Shown: positions 54,008 through 63,870 of the stretch, one piece after another
Numbering within the stretch: the stretch's first letter is position 1
Layout: every line of letters starts with the position of its first letter
Source of the DNA: an uncultured Clostridia bacterium
GTDB lineage: Bacteria; Bacillota; Clostridia; TANB77; UBA1234
Assembly: GCA_934149305.1 (NCBI GenBank)
Contig: CAKPEF010000002.1
Coordinates: forward strand, 62,001 to 126,000
Length of the DNA: 64,000 nt
Direction of reading: 5' to 3'
Notes under the pieces: model-generated
Database searches by the model: none
What the model saw: the letters and a program-made list of their open reading frames with translations, nothing else
Told to the model about the DNA's origin: nothing
Made by a program: the position numbers and the translations under genes

Positions 54008-55438
54008 ATGTCGTATAAGGCTTTATATAGAACTTTTAGACCACTTGTTTTTTCAGATGTAATAGGACAAGAACATATAACTGATACATTAAAAAATCAA
54101 ATCCAAACAGGCAGGGTGGCACATGCATATTTGTTTAGTGGAGGCAGGGGAAGCGGAAAAACTTCAACAGCAAAAATCTTGGCAAGAGCTGTAAATTGCT
54201 TGAATCCTAAAAATGGCGAGCCATGCAATGAGTGTGAAATATGCAAAGCAGCAATTGACGGTGCACTTACTGATATTAGCGAAATTGATGCAGCATCTAA
54301 TAATGGTGTTGATAATATAAGAGATATAAGAGAAGAAGTTGAATATGTTCCAACAAATTCAAAGTATAGAGTTTATATAATAGATGAGGTGCATATGCTT
54401 TCAACTGGTGCTTTCAATGCACTTTTAAAAACTCTTGAGGAGCCACCTAAACATGTTATATTTATTTTGGCAACAACGGAACCTCAAAAACTTCCGGTTA
54501 CAATTCTTTCGAGATGTCAAAGATTTGATTTTAGAAGATTGTCAGTAGAGAACATAATGAAGAGATTAAGGTACATTTGTAGCCAAATAAATGTTGAACC
54601 AGAAGAGAACGCGTTAAAGTTAATAGCTAAAATGGCAGATGGTGCAATGCGTGATGCAATAAGTTTATTAGATAGATGTGTCGCAGATGGCGAGGCGCAA
54701 ATAACAGAAAAAGCAGTAAGAGAGTTAGTAGGCGTACCGGAGTTTGAATATTTATCTAGAATGGTGGAAAACATAGTAAAACACGATACTAGCGGTATGC
54801 TAGAATTATCACAGAAAATTATAGATGAAGGTAAGGACTTAGAATTTTATATTTGGGAGTTAATAAAATTTATCAGAGATATTGTTGTATTGGAGGCAAC
54901 TAATGATAAAAATCTATATGGAGAAGAAGAGCTAAAAAAGATACAAGAAATAATAAAAATCTCAAGTCAGGCAGAACTTTTAAATTTAATTCCAACGCTT
55001 TCAGAGCTTCAAAACGATATGAAATGGGCAATAGATAAAGATATTATGTTTGAAACTGGACTTTTAAAAATTACTATAAATAAAAATATAGATACCATAA
55101 TACAAAAAAATAATACTATCGAAAGAAAAACAGAAGCGGTGCCAGAAAAAATAGTGCCAGTTAGTGAAAAAGTCATACCAGAAGTATCTTCTTCTACTGA
55201 AGATTTAAAAACAAAAGTATTGACAAATCTAAAAGAAAATCGCAAAATGATAATGCATACTATTTTATCTACAGCACAGTTTCAAAAGGTTGATGAGGAT
55301 TTGATTCATATAATATTTAACAAAAATATTGATGATGTTAATAAGCAATACATGCAAAAAGAAGATAGCAAGATGCTTATCAAAGAAGTTGTAAAGAATA
55401 CAGAAGGTAAAGAAATGAAGATAAAATATGTTTTTTAA
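54008..55438 (+). CDS. dnaX: DNA polymerase III subunits gamma/tau
   Basis: 476 residues. AAA+ clamp-loader: RPLVFSDVIGQEHI, Walker A GGRGSGKTSTAK, zinc-finger cysteines CLNPKNGEPCNECEIC, Walker B YIIDEVHML, sensor 1 ATTEPQKLP with the SRC arginine-finger motif (SRCQRFDF). A shorter tau-like tail follows. It loads the beta clamp. Only one form is apparent; I saw no obvious slippery site for gamma/tau switching. AAAGGAG lies upstream. Confidence 0.95.
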   Translation: MSYKALYRTFRPLVFSDVIGQEHITDTLKNQIQTGRVAHAYLFSGGRGSGKTSTAKILARAVNCLNPKNGEPCNECEICKAAIDGALTDISEIDAASNNGVDNIRDIREEVEYVPTNSKYRVYIIDEVHMLSTGAFNALLKTLEEPPKHVIFILATTEPQKLPVTILSRCQRFDFRRLSVENIMKRLRYICSQINVEPEENALKLIAKMADGAMRDAISLLDRCVADGEAQITEKAVRELVGVPEFEYLSRMVENIVKHDTSGMLELSQKIIDEGKDLEFYIWELIKFIRDIVVLEATNDKNLYGEEELKKIQEIIKISSQAELLNLIPTLSELQNDMKWAIDKDIMFETGLLKITINKNIDTIIQKNNTIERKTEAVPEKIVPVSEKVIPEVSSSTEDLKTKVLTNLKENRKMIMHTILSTAQFQKVDEDLIHIIFNKNIDDVNKQYMQKEDSKMLIKEVVKNTEGKEMKIKYVF

Positions 55439-55462
55439 AATAAAAAATAGGAGGAATTTATT

Positions 55463-55807
55463 ATGTCAAGATTTGGTGGATATCCAGGAATGGGTGGAGG
55501 AAATATGAATCAGCTATTAAAACAAGCACAAAAAATGCAAGCTGATATGCTTAAAACACAAGAGGATATAGAAGCAAAAGAAGTTGAGGTTACAAGTGGT
55601 GGTGGTGCAATAACACTTGTTATGACAGGTAAAAAGAGAATTAAATCTATAAAAATCAAAAAAGAAGTTGTAGATAGCGATGATGTAGAAATGTTAGAAG
55701 ATTTAATAATGACTGCTGTAAATGAAGGAATTGCAAAAATAGAAGATGTTGCAGAAAATGAGATGAAAAAATATAACATACCAGGCGGTCTTGGTGGTTT
55801 AATGTAA
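55463..55807 (+). CDS. ybaB: YbaB/EbfC nucleoid-associated protein
   Basis: 114 residues: Gly-rich start MSRFGGYPGMGGG, helix MNQLLKQAQKMQADM, and the sheet ITLVMTGKKRIKSIKI typical of the family. It binds DNA as a dimer. It lies between dnaX and recR as in most Firmicutes. RBS AGGAGG. Confidence 0.93.
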   Translation: MSRFGGYPGMGGGNMNQLLKQAQKMQADMLKTQEDIEAKEVEVTSGGGAITLVMTGKKRIKSIKIKKEVVDSDDVEMLEDLIMTAVNEGIAKIEDVAENEMKKYNIPGGLGGLM

Positions 55808-55847
55808 GTATAAGTGATTGAAAATAGAAAAGCGGAGGATTAAAAAT

Positions 55848-56444
55848 ATGGCTTTTAGTGCATCAATAGAAAAGTTAATAGAAGAATTTGAAAAATTACC
55901 AAGCATTGGTCACAAGACAGCCGTTAGACTTGCTTTTTATGTGCTAAATATGCCACTTGATGATGCAAAAAAATTCTCGGAAACAATAATTGAGGCGAGA
56001 GAAAAGTTAAAATATTGTTCGATTTGTGGGAATATAACAGATGAAGATCCATGCACGATATGTTCAAATACTAAGAGAAATAAAGAACTTGTTTGTGTGG
56101 TAGAAGATGTTAGAGATATAATACCAATTGAGAGAACGCATGAATATACAGGAGTTTATCATGTACTTCATGGCGTGATTTCTCCAATGAATGGTGTAGG
56201 ACCAAATGATATAAACTTAAAAGACTTAATGACAAGAATAGGAAGTGGCGAAATAAAAGAGTTGATACTTGCAACAAACCCGAATGTTGAGGGGGAAGCA
56301 ACAGCAATGTATATTTCAAAACTTGTAAAACCTTTTAACATTAAAACAACCAGAATTGCACACGGAATACCAATAGGTGGCGATTTAGAGTACACAGATG
56401 AGGTGACTCTTGCAAAAGCATTAGAAAATAGAAGAGAGATATAA
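55848..56444 (+). CDS. recR: Recombination protein RecR
   Basis: 198 residues from ATG 55848 (GCGGAGG upstream; an in-frame extension from 55818 is not preferred). HhH motif [17 protein letters not shown], zinc finger [16 protein letters not shown], Toprim domain with VVEDVRDII and [16 protein letters not shown]-terminal Walker B-like stretch. It acts with RecO in loading RecA. Confidence 0.95.
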   Translation: MAFSASIEKLIEEFEKLPSIGHKTAVRLAFYVLNMPLDDAKKFSETIIEAREKLKYCSICGNITDEDPCTICSNTKRNKELVCVVEDVRDIIPIERTHEYTGVYHVLHGVISPMNGVGPNDINLKDLMTRIGSGEIKELILATNPNVEGEATAMYISKLVKPFNIKTTRIAHGIPIGGDLEYTDEVTLAKALENRREI

Positions 56445-56445
56445 A

Positions 56446-56498
56446 AATAAGACTATATATTTTTCAATCTTTATGAAAAATATATAGTCTTATTTGTT
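56446..56498 (+). terminator. Strong terminator after recR
   Basis: AATAAGACTATATATTTTTC and its complement pair around a short loop; ends with T-rich sequence. Confidence 0.85.
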
Positions 56499-56565
56499 TT
56501 ATTATATATAAATATATTTTTTGGCGGTAAATTGTAGAAGCATGATTTGTATTGTACGCTGGTTA

Positions 56566-56595
56566 TTGACAAAATTAAACGGATATTTTTATAAT
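56566..56595 (+). promoter_or_regulatory. Promoter of the two-gene unknown operon
   Basis: TTGACA (56566-56571), 18-base spacer, TATAAT (56590-56595). Confidence 0.7.
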
Positions 56596-56615
56596 AAAAT
56601 AAGAGGTGATTTACT

Positions 56616-57836
56616 ATGATGACTCCAAATGAATTGTGGGAAAAAATTCAGTACTATAAGCTTAGTGGCAGAACAGATTATATTGATTTAGAGAAACAGT
56701 ATAATAATGAGAAAGTGAGAAGCAAAACTGCACATGATGAAGCAAGAGAAACTGCTGGAAAGATTCGAGAGATGATGGATAATGGGGAATATAATAGAAT
56801 AATGAAAATAACCGATTATTATACGGGTATGAATGAAAGAGAAAAGTTAGCTATTAAATTTTCTGAACTAATGTCTTTCTTTGAAAAAATAACTCCAAAT
56901 TGGGCAGAAAATTATAATAAAAAAGAAGAAGAAAGAACAAACAATATGTCTGCTAAGATAGATGAAAGTGAAATTTCAATTGATAAAATTGTAAGTGATG
57001 CTAATGAATTACCAAATGGATTATATCTAAACATAGATTCTGAAAATTTACGCTCAATAAGAATTACTGCATTAACAATGTTTTATGCTAATAAAATTGC
57101 ACATCAATCTCGTTACTTAAGAGAAAGCATTTTATCACATCACTTAAATTATGAAATTAAAAGTAATGAGATATTGGAAAAAAATATAAAAGACGGAAGA
57201 TTTAAAGAAATATCAAATAAGCTAAAAAATTATTATATGAGTAAATTTGAATATAAAGAAGAAAGAGATAGAGGTGCGAGTGAAGAAGATTTAAAGATAA
57301 GATTGTCGGATTATAGTATGCGCCTAAAAGTTTTGGAAGAATGTGGAATCGATAGAGAGGATAAATTTATTTTACGAAGTAAAGCTTTATCAACTTTAAT
57401 TACTTCAGAGAAAGATGCTTTTTCTATAAAGGATATAGCGATGAAAGATTTGGTTAATCAATTAAGTAAACAAAGCGATATTTTATATGGAGTAAAAAAA
57501 GATAATGAAGGAAAAGAAATTTTAGTCGTAGATTTACCAGGGTATGGACAATTTTCAGTGCACACTAAGGCTGAGAACTGCATGAGAAAAGAAAAAATTC
57601 CTCAATATCCATATGAAGTATATGGAGTTGATATAGGTAATGTTTTATTATTAGAAACAAAATCACCAACAATGAATTATATTCTTAATAAGTATACTAA
57701 AAAAGCAAAAATAGTGAATGAATTAATTAAGTTAGGTGATATAGGTGAAGCACATCAAATTGCTGTAAAATTAGGATATAATAAAAATACACTTAGAAAA
57801 ATACATAGTGAGATTGATTTAAATCAATCAGTATAA
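56616..57836 (+). CDS. Unknown soluble protein, 406 residues
   Basis: ATG 56616 (or 56619) after GAGGTGA. The N-terminal half is a charged helical region. A central segment FYANKIAHQSRYLRESILSHH may be a helical core. The C-terminal half contains KEILVVDLPGYGQFSVHTK, which reads like two beta strands with a loop, and a final helix NTLRKIHSEIDLN. No family recognised. The next gene starts 20 bases after the stop and is probably co-transcribed. Confidence 0.65.
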   Translation: MMTPNELWEKIQYYKLSGRTDYIDLEKQYNNEKVRSKTAHDEARETAGKIREMMDNGEYNRIMKITDYYTGMNEREKLAIKFSELMSFFEKITPNWAENYNKKEEERTNNMSAKIDESEISIDKIVSDANELPNGLYLNIDSENLRSIRITALTMFYANKIAHQSRYLRESILSHHLNYEIKSNEILEKNIKDGRFKEISNKLKNYYMSKFEYKEERDRGASEEDLKIRLSDYSMRLKVLEECGIDREDKFILRSKALSTLITSEKDAFSIKDIAMKDLVNQLSKQSDILYGVKKDNEGKEILVVDLPGYGQFSVHTKAENCMRKEKIPQYPYEVYGVDIGNVLLLETKSPTMNYILNKYTKKAKIVNELIKLGDIGEAHQIAVKLGYNKNTLRKIHSEIDLNQSV

Positions 57837-57855
57837 AATTTGGGGAGTGATACGA

Positions 57856-58224
57856 ATGGTAATAAGCGAATGTAGTACTTTGTTGAAAGATGATTTTCTA
57901 AGAGATAAAGTTGAAAAAATATCCAACAAAATCGAAGAGAATGATATAGAGACTGCATATAAAACAGCTCAACTTTTGATAAATTATATAAATATGGATT
58001 TTTTACAGAAAAAATATAATATAATCAAATTAGAAGATTCTCAAATGTCAAATATATTAAAAATATATTTGACAAGGGAAGAAGAGTTATTTAGAAAAAA
58101 TAATTATATAAATAACATTTATATAGATGTATCTGAAAGAAGGCCTTGTAAAGAAGATGTTATAGAGTTATTATACGCTGCTGAGGATATTTGTAGAAGC
58201 AAAAAAGAAAAATATGGAATATAA
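57856..58224 (+). CDS. Unknown small protein, 122 residues
   Basis: ATG 57856 is preferred, 8 bases after GGGGAG; an in-frame GTG at 57847 overlaps the RBS. All-helical prediction by eye, with a repeated KIxxxIEENDIETAYKTAQ-like pattern. No cysteines in motif form. It shares an operon with the preceding gene. Function unknown. Confidence 0.6.
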   Translation: MVISECSTLLKDDFLRDKVEKISNKIEENDIETAYKTAQLLINYINMDFLQKKYNIIKLEDSQMSNILKIYLTREEELFRKNNYINNIYIDVSERRPCKEDVIELLYAAEDICRSKKEKYGI

Positions 58225-58229
58225 AAGTA

Positions 58230-58258
58230 TTTACATAATACAAAAATTGTGGTATAAT
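58230..58258 (+). promoter_or_regulatory. Promoter of the 75-residue gene
   Basis: TTTACA (58230-58235), 17-base spacer, TATAAT (58253-58258). Confidence 0.7.
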
Positions 58259-58320
58259 ACTAAGCAGTTGATAAAATATTTTAATAGTTATTGCTACAGT
58301 AGCAGGAAAGGGTTCATTAT

Positions 58321-58548
58321 ATGAATAAGTATTGTGAGCTTGAGTCTAGACTTGAGAAAATTGCCTTTGAAAGACCCAAAATGGAAGGCGATAGTGTCCG
58401 GTGCTATTTATTTTTAGCGGGAGAAGCACACAGGCTTTTGGGAAAGCTTGATCAGGTAAGACTTATGGATTTGCCTGAAGATTTCGAGTTGTCTTTTATC
58501 GAGAAACAGGTAGAAGATATCGAAAAAAGAATAAAGAAGATTTGTTAA
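58321..58548 (+). CDS. Unknown 75-residue protein
   Basis: ATG 58321 with GAAAGGG upstream. Three short helices: LESRLEKIAFERP, RCYLFLAGEAHRLLGKLDQV and KQVEDIEKRIKKI. It contains one in-frame CGG (58399) that must be read as Arg, because a shift there would stop after five codons. Own promoter and terminator. No family recognised. Confidence 0.6.
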   Translation: MNKYCELESRLEKIAFERPKMEGDSVRCYLFLAGEAHRLLGKLDQVRLMDLPEDFELSFIEKQVEDIEKRIKKIC

Positions 58549-58594
58549 AAAAGAAACTGATCGCACAGTATTTTGGCGATCAGTTTCTTTTTAT
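58549..58594 (+). terminator. Rho-independent terminator
   Basis: AAAGAAACTGATCGC / GCGATCAGTTTCTTT, 11-base loop, T-run. Confidence 0.85.
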
Positions 58595-58666
58595 ATATGA
58601 AAAACAGCACATTTTACATTTATTGGAAAGTCAGTAAAGCTAATATTGTACTTTTTGAGAAATTTT

Positions 58667-60556
58667 TTATATCTGATTTTCTATTAAATATTCCCATTCT
58701 TTATATAATTCAGTTATTTTTGTATTTATTTCTTCGATTTCGCTTGTGACTTCCATTGCTTTTTGATAGTCGCTCGAGTATTCTGGAGTTTCTAAAAGAG
58801 CATTTAAAGAATTTAATTTGTTGTTTAATTCTTCCATTTCTGATTCTATTTTTTTAATCTTATTTTCAATTTTTCTTTTGGCTGCTTCTTGCTCTTTTTT
58901 CTCTTTGTATGACAAGGCATTCTGACTCACAGTGTTTTCTTTTTTTATCTCATTTTTTACAAAGTTTGATATAAAAAAGTCATAATTTCCTTTGAATTCG
59001 GATAGTTTTTGATTATCAATATAGTAGATTTTTGTTGCTAATTTGTTTATGAAAAATCTATCGTGAGAAACAATCAAAAGTGTACCATCGTAATCTAGTA
59101 GTGCACTTTCTAAAGCCTCTCGCGATGGAATATCTAAATGGTTTGTTGGTTCATCTAGTATTAAAAAGTTAGATTCTGAAAGCATTAAGTTAAGTAATGA
59201 TAATCTTGCTTTTTCACCACCGCTTAAATCATTTACATTTTTAAATACATCTTCGCCTTTAAATAAAAACGCTGCAAGTGCGCTTCTTATCTCGGTTTGA
59301 GTAAGTTTTGGATACATGTCCCACATGTACTCTAAAACATTTTTATTAGAAAAGGTTATATTAGAGGTTTGCTTATAGTATGCAATTTTTATATTTCCGC
59401 CAACATCTATAATTCCGCTATCTAATGGTATTTCTTTCATAACCATGTTTAAAATTGTTGTTTTACCAGAGCCATTGGGACCAAGCAAAAATACTCTTTC
59501 TTTTTTATATACTATAAATGAAGCTTTATTTAATAATGTTTTTTCACCAAAAGATTTTGAAATCTCATTCGCAACAACAACTTCTTTGTTACCACCAGAT
59601 ATTGTTTTGAATTTAAAGTGTATTGTATCTAATTCATCAGGTGGTTTTACCATATCGTTTTCGATTCTATCTATTGATTTTTGTTTGTTTCTTATTATTT
59701 TATAATTTCTCTCTTGACTCCATGTTACCTGCTGAGCTATTATTCCTTCAATTCGTTCTATTTCTTTTTGCTGCAAATTATATTTTTTAGTCATTGCAGT
59801 TTCTTTTTCTTTCTTTAGTTCAAGATATTTTGAGTAATTTCCAGAATAACTACTAAGTACATGGTTTTCAAGTTCTATTGTTTCATTTGTTACTTTGTCT
59901 AAAAAGTATCTGTCATGGGAAATTACAATAAAACTTCCCTTATAATTCATTAAAAAGTTTTCTAACCATTCGATAGATTCTATATCTAAATTGTTGGTTG
60001 GTTCATCTAAAAGTAGCAAATTTGAATCGCTGAGTAATAATTTTGCTAGTGCTATTTTTGTTTTTTGACCACCACTCAAATTTGCTAGATTAAGAGACAA
60101 TTCATTTTCTGTAAAACCAAGGCCGAGTAAGGTTGAACGCGTTAAATTTTTATATGTATAACCTCCGTTATTTTTATAGCTATTTATAATTTCTTCTTGT
60201 CTTTTTATTAAAGCCGCAGTGTGATTTTCTAAAAGTTCATGATTTATTTTATCAAGTTCTCCTTCAAGTTTAATAAGGTTATTAAAAACGCTAAGTGTGT
60301 CATCGTATATATTAATATTTTCGTTTGCATTTATGAATTGGTCTACATACGCTATTTTAGTTGATTTAGATATAAATATATCGCCTCCATCTTGCTTTAA
60401 TCTGTTTGCAATTATTTTAAAAAGTGTTGTTTTTCCACTTCCATTTGCACCAACAAATCCTATTTTATGGTTGTTTTCTATATTTAAAGATACATCTTTT
60501 AGTATAAGATCGCTTCCAAAATATTTAGTTATATTGCTTAAACTAAGTAGTGCCAT
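58667..60556 (-). CDS. ABC-F family ATPase (translation factor)
   Basis: 629 residues from ATG 60556 (AAAGGAGAAAC upstream; a longer in-frame start at 60616 lies in the promoter zone). Two ABC domains: Walker A GANGSGKTTLFK and GPNGSGKTTILN, signatures LSGGQKTKIAL and LSGGEKARLSL, Walker B LLLLDEPTNNLD and FLILDEPTNHLD. The charged linker between the domains (about 240-310) and a C-terminal coiled coil (about 540-629) match the YdiF/Uup-like ABC-F group. These bind the ribosomal E site; resistance versus housekeeping role cannot be decided from sequence. No membrane part. Confidence 0.92.
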   Translation of the reverse strand: MALLSLSNITKYFGSDLILKDVSLNIENNHKIGFVGANGSGKTTLFKIIANRLKQDGGDIFISKSTKIAYVDQFINANENINIYDDTLSVFNNLIKLEGELDKINHELLENHTAALIKRQEEIINSYKNNGGYTYKNLTRSTLLGLGFTENELSLNLANLSGGQKTKIALAKLLLSDSNLLLLDEPTNNLDIESIEWLENFLMNYKGSFIVISHDRYFLDKVTNETIELENHVLSSYSGNYSKYLELKKEKETAMTKKYNLQQKEIERIEGIIAQQVTWSQERNYKIIRNKQKSIDRIENDMVKPPDELDTIHFKFKTISGGNKEVVVANEISKSFGEKTLLNKASFIVYKKERVFLLGPNGSGKTTILNMVMKEIPLDSGIIDVGGNIKIAYYKQTSNITFSNKNVLEYMWDMYPKLTQTEIRSALAAFLFKGEDVFKNVNDLSGGEKARLSLLNLMLSESNFLILDEPTNHLDIPSREALESALLDYDGTLLIVSHDRFFINKLATKIYYIDNQKLSEFKGNYDFFISNFVKNEIKKENTVSQNALSYKEKKEQEAAKRKIENKIKKIESEMEELNNKLNSLNALLETPEYSSDYQKAMEVTSEIEEINTKITELYKEWEYLIENQI

Positions 60557-60666
60557 ATTGTTTCTCCTTTTCTTAATTACTAAGGATATAATAAATAAAA
60601 AAGCAGAAAAAGTCAATTGATTCCAAGTGATAAATAGTGTAATATATAGTTAAAAGGAGCGATTAT

Positions 60667-61251
60667 ATGACAAAGAAAAAGTTGAAAGCCGTTTTTATAT
60701 TATGCGTTTTAGTGCTTATTGTACTAATTTTTGTTACTAGCTGTAATAATGGGAATGTAATTCAAAATAATAATGAAGAAAATAGAGGAGATACAAATGT
60801 TGCTATAGTTAAAGATCTAGGAAAATATGATTATAACAACCTTACTGAAGAACAAAAGAATGAAATAAGAAGCAAATATGAAGTTATAAACTTCACAGAT
60901 GAGGGACTCAAAATATATGATACAGTAAACAAAAGTAAGCTAAAAGAGACCATAACAAGCAAATGGCCTGAGAATGAGATTGGCAAATTTATACCAGAGG
61001 CAACATATAGTGAATTAGATAAAATAGAGTATGGCGAAAACTTCATAAATGTGTTTTTTGATGGTGCGTCAAAGGGGGATGCAAAAGATTATTTAAAAAA
61101 ACTAAAGAAGGCGGACTTTAAAGAAAACCAAAAGACAGATGATGGCAAAGCGATGTTACAATACACTATTTATAATGAAAATGGGGATAGAGTTATAGTA
61201 AGATACATGAAAGCAAGCAAAAAACTAGAGATTAGAGCAGAAAAGAATTAG
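60667..61251 (+). CDS. Lipoprotein, unknown
   Basis: 194 residues. Signal peptide with lipobox FVTSC (Cys about 26), Asn/Glu-rich linker, then a compact domain (about 60-194) with KYDYNNLTEEQKNEIRSKYE and VFFDGASKGDAKDYLKKLK. No enzyme motif recognised. AAAGGAGC precedes the ATG. Probably anchored outside. Confidence 0.75.
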   Translation: MTKKKLKAVFILCVLVLIVLIFVTSCNNGNVIQNNNEENRGDTNVAIVKDLGKYDYNNLTEEQKNEIRSKYEVINFTDEGLKIYDTVNKSKLKETITSKWPENEIGKFIPEATYSELDKIEYGENFINVFFDGASKGDAKDYLKKLKKADFKENQKTDDGKAMLQYTIYNENGDRVIVRYMKASKKLEIRAEKN

Positions 61252-61281
61252 TCTTTTATCCACTTTTTCTGTCGATATGTG

Positions 61282-61310
61282 TTGAAATTTAGGCAAAATC
61301 AGTATATAAT
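61282..61310 (+). promoter_or_regulatory. Promoter of the ClpX-like gene
   Basis: TTGAAA (61282-61287), 17-base spacer, TATAAT (61305-61310). Confidence 0.7.
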
Positions 61311-61360
61311 GTTGAAAAAATTGAATAAACAAACCAAAAATGATTATCGGAGGTAACTTT

Positions 61361-62509
61361 ATGAAAGAGGCAAGAGAAATTTTTGATGAACAGTATGAAA
61401 TCGAAAAAGCCATGTACATGTACCAAGCTTATCCGTGTCTTAGAAATGAGATAAACAGCTATGTTTCTTTGATAAAGGAACGGGTAATTGGCCAAGAAAA
61501 GGCAATAAAAAATTTGGTGTATGTAACATATTATAACCAGTATCTGAATTACATTGAAAGTTATACAGAGGAAAGCGGTGGAAAGCGCGAATCAATGATG
61601 ATTGTGGCACCGACTGGTTCTGGTAAATCAACAATGTTTAAGGCGCTTGAGGATGCTTTTAATCTTCCTGTATATCGTGCTAATGTTACAGCTGTAACAT
61701 CAGCCGGATATGTTGGCGAAAAGGTTGAAACAATGCTACTTGGACTTATTGACAAGGCAGGTGGTGATATCGAAAAGGCAGAAGAAGGGGTATTACTTAT
61801 TGATGAAATAGACAAAAAAATAATATCTACAACTTCTGAAAGAGATGTTGCTGGAAAAGCAGTTCAGCAAGAATTGCTTAAATTTTTTGATGATGCAACA
61901 ATTACTGTAACAAAACCTCATGCTTTAAAAACTGGTGAGACTGTTATGGAAAAAATCAAATTCCATACTGGCAGATTGACAATTGTTTTTGCCGGCGCAT
62001 GTGTGGGCCTTGAGGAAATACGCCAGAAAAGACTTAAAAAGCAACCTATAGGTTTTGTAAGTGAAGAAACTTTAGAGAAAACAGGTGAGTATATACCTGA
62101 AGATTTAGTAGAATATGGCTTTATTCCTGAATTAGTCGGAAGAATAAACCACATTGAGGAACTAAAAAAACTCACAGAGCAAGACATCATAGATATCATG
62201 TTTTTCTCAAAAGAATCAAGTATGCAAGAAAAAATGCGTATTTTGCGTTCGCTTGGGGTTAACAAGGTCGTGGTTGACTCAGTGCTTTGGGAACGGATTG
62301 CCACCATGGTAGCATTTGGAACGCTTGGTGTACGCGAATTGGATAATACCATAAGCAATCTATTTAGACCAATAATTTACAATGCATTTGGACACACAAG
62401 TGATGGAGAATTAAAAATTGATGCAAATGGCAACTACGAGCTTTCGTATCCTTGCGAGGAAAAAACATACAAAGGAAAAAGTTTAGATTTTGAAGAATTA
62501 GAAGATTAA
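61361..62509 (+). CDS. ClpX-like AAA+ unfoldase without zinc domain
   Basis: 382 residues from ATG 61361, 6 bases after CGGAGGT. ERVIGQEKAIK (ClpX-type VIGQ start), Walker A APTGSGKSTMF, the pore-type region TSAGYVGEKVETML, Walker B GVLLIDEIDKK and LVGRINHIEELKKLT (arginine finger) follow the ClpX order. The N-terminal zinc finger is absent and the C-terminal D2 is short. It may serve a special substrate or a partner other than ClpP. CGN-type Arg codons are frequent; two in-frame CGG (61481, 62294) are read as Arg. Confidence 0.85.
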   Translation: MKEAREIFDEQYEIEKAMYMYQAYPCLRNEINSYVSLIKERVIGQEKAIKNLVYVTYYNQYLNYIESYTEESGGKRESMMIVAPTGSGKSTMFKALEDAFNLPVYRANVTAVTSAGYVGEKVETMLLGLIDKAGGDIEKAEEGVLLIDEIDKKIISTTSERDVAGKAVQQELLKFFDDATITVTKPHALKTGETVMEKIKFHTGRLTIVFAGACVGLEEIRQKRLKKQPIGFVSEETLEKTGEYIPEDLVEYGFIPELVGRINHIEELKKLTEQDIIDIMFFSKESSMQEKMRILRSLGVNKVVVDSVLWERIATMVAFGTLGVRELDNTISNLFRPIIYNAFGHTSDGELKIDANGNYELSYPCEEKTYKGKSLDFEELED

Positions 62510-62512
62510 AAC

Positions 62513-62541
62513 AAAAACCAACCCATTCGGGTTGGTTTTTA
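62513..62541. terminator. Bidirectional terminator
   Basis: AAACCAACCC-ATTC-GGGTTGGTTT between convergent genes. Confidence 0.85.
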
Positions 62542-62547
62542 ATATAC

Positions 62548-63870
62548 TTATGCTTTTATTTTTTGCTTTTTATCTTTAGATGGTGATGCTGAATCACTTT
62601 TCTTCATCCAATCCTTACCATCAACTATTCTTGCGGCAAGCATTGAAGAAGCACTGTCACCAACAACATTTAAAACAGTTGCAGGTGCATCTATAATTGT
62701 AGCAATTGTTGTAAGTATAGGAACTGCTGTAAGCGGATATCCAAGCATCGTGATAATCATTGTCTCAGATATTGTTCCACCACCTATAGGAACTGCAGTT
62801 ACAAGAAGTGTAGCAATTAGGGAAATACCTAATATTTGAAGCACACCACCTGCTGTATATACATTTGTTCCAAATAAGCATACCAAAAACATTGCTTTAA
62901 ATACAGAGCCGATTATAGAACCATCTTTATGAAAATTAGTTCCAAGAGGAATCAAAGTTTCAGCGATATCATCAGAAACACCTATATTTTTAGAAGTTTG
63001 CATATTAACTGGAATCGATGCAGCACTAGAGCATGTTGCAAGTGCTGTAAATGTTGCTGGTAAAATAAATTTCCAAAATCTCTTAAAACCTTCTACACCT
63101 CCTGCAATGACAGCATATAGTGAATAAATAAAAAAGAAGCAGAAAATACAAGCAACAGTGTAAATTCCAAATACTTTTGCATACCCAACCACAATGATTG
63201 TGCCAATCTTGCCAACGAATGCTGCAAAGTAGCAACCAAGTCCTATAGGCGCATAGTACATTATGATTGTTATAATTTTCATAATTATTTCTGTTAAAGA
63301 TTCTAAAACATTTTGCACAGGTTTTGCTTTCTCTCCGACCATTCTCATAGCACAACCGAACATTATAGAGAATACTACGATTGGGATGATATTATCTTTT
63401 GATAGCAGTTTTGAAAAATCAGTTACTGTTAAAGCATCAACAGTTCTTTTTAAAAAATTTCTATCTTCTGGTTGCGCTTCTTCACCACCAAGTTCAGCAA
63501 GGATTGCTGAACCTTTTTCACCTGAAACAAGCTCAAAAGGAAAAGTGAAAACAAGACCGATTAAGACTGCAACTAATGATGTTATAACGAATACAAGTAC
63601 AGTTGTACCCAGTATTTTGCCAACTCTTTTAGGTTGACTGATTTTTGAAATAGAAGTTGAAATTGTCAAAAAGATAAGTGGAACAATCACCACAAACATT
63701 AAGTTCATGAAAATGTTACCAAGCGGTGTTAAAACCTCATCGATAAACTTCAAATAAAATTCTGGCGATGAACCATTTACTCCATTTGATAAAAAAACTC
63801 CGACAATAGCACCTATAATTATAGATCCTACCAGGATGAGCGTTTGCTTGTAATTTTTAAGAAACGTCAT
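62548..63870 (-). CDS. Dicarboxylate/amino acid:cation symporter (DAACS family)
   Basis: 440 residues. Eight membrane helices and two hairpins are expected. Visible landmarks are FMNLMFVVIVPLIFLTISTS, the Ser-rich hairpin ATCSSAASIPVNMQ, NFHKDGSIIGSV and AVPIGGGTISETMI, in the order of GltPh-like sodium-coupled glutamate/aspartate or serine transporters. An insertion rich in Glu (about 120-140) lies in the 3L4-type region. Substrate not decided. AAGGAGG lies upstream on the minus strand; single-gene unit. Confidence 0.9.
   Translation of the reverse strand: MTFLKNYKQTLILVGSIIIGAIVGVFLSNGVNGSSPEFYLKFIDEVLTPLGNIFMNLMFVVIVPLIFLTISTSISKISQPKRVGKILGTTVLVFVITSLVAVLIGLVFTFPFELVSGEKGSAILAELGGEEAQPEDRNFLKRTVDALTVTDFSKLLSKDNIIPIVVFSIMFGCAMRMVGEKAKPVQNVLESLTEIIMKIITIIMYYAPIGLGCYFAAFVGKIGTIIVVGYAKVFGIYTVACIFCFFFIYSLYAVIAGGVEGFKRFWKFILPATFTALATCSSAASIPVNMQTSKNIGVSDDIAETLIPLGTNFHKDGSIIGSVFKAMFLVCLFGTNVYTAGGVLQILGISLIATLLVTAVPIGGGTISETMIITMLGYPLTAVPILTTIATIIDAPATVLNVVGDSASSMLAARIVDGKDWMKKSDSASPSKDKKQKIKA

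Noticed and set aside
54008..55438. Programmed frameshift in dnaX for gamma/tau
   Set aside because: No clear A-run slippery heptamer with hairpin and no CGG in frame were seen; only one product is supported.
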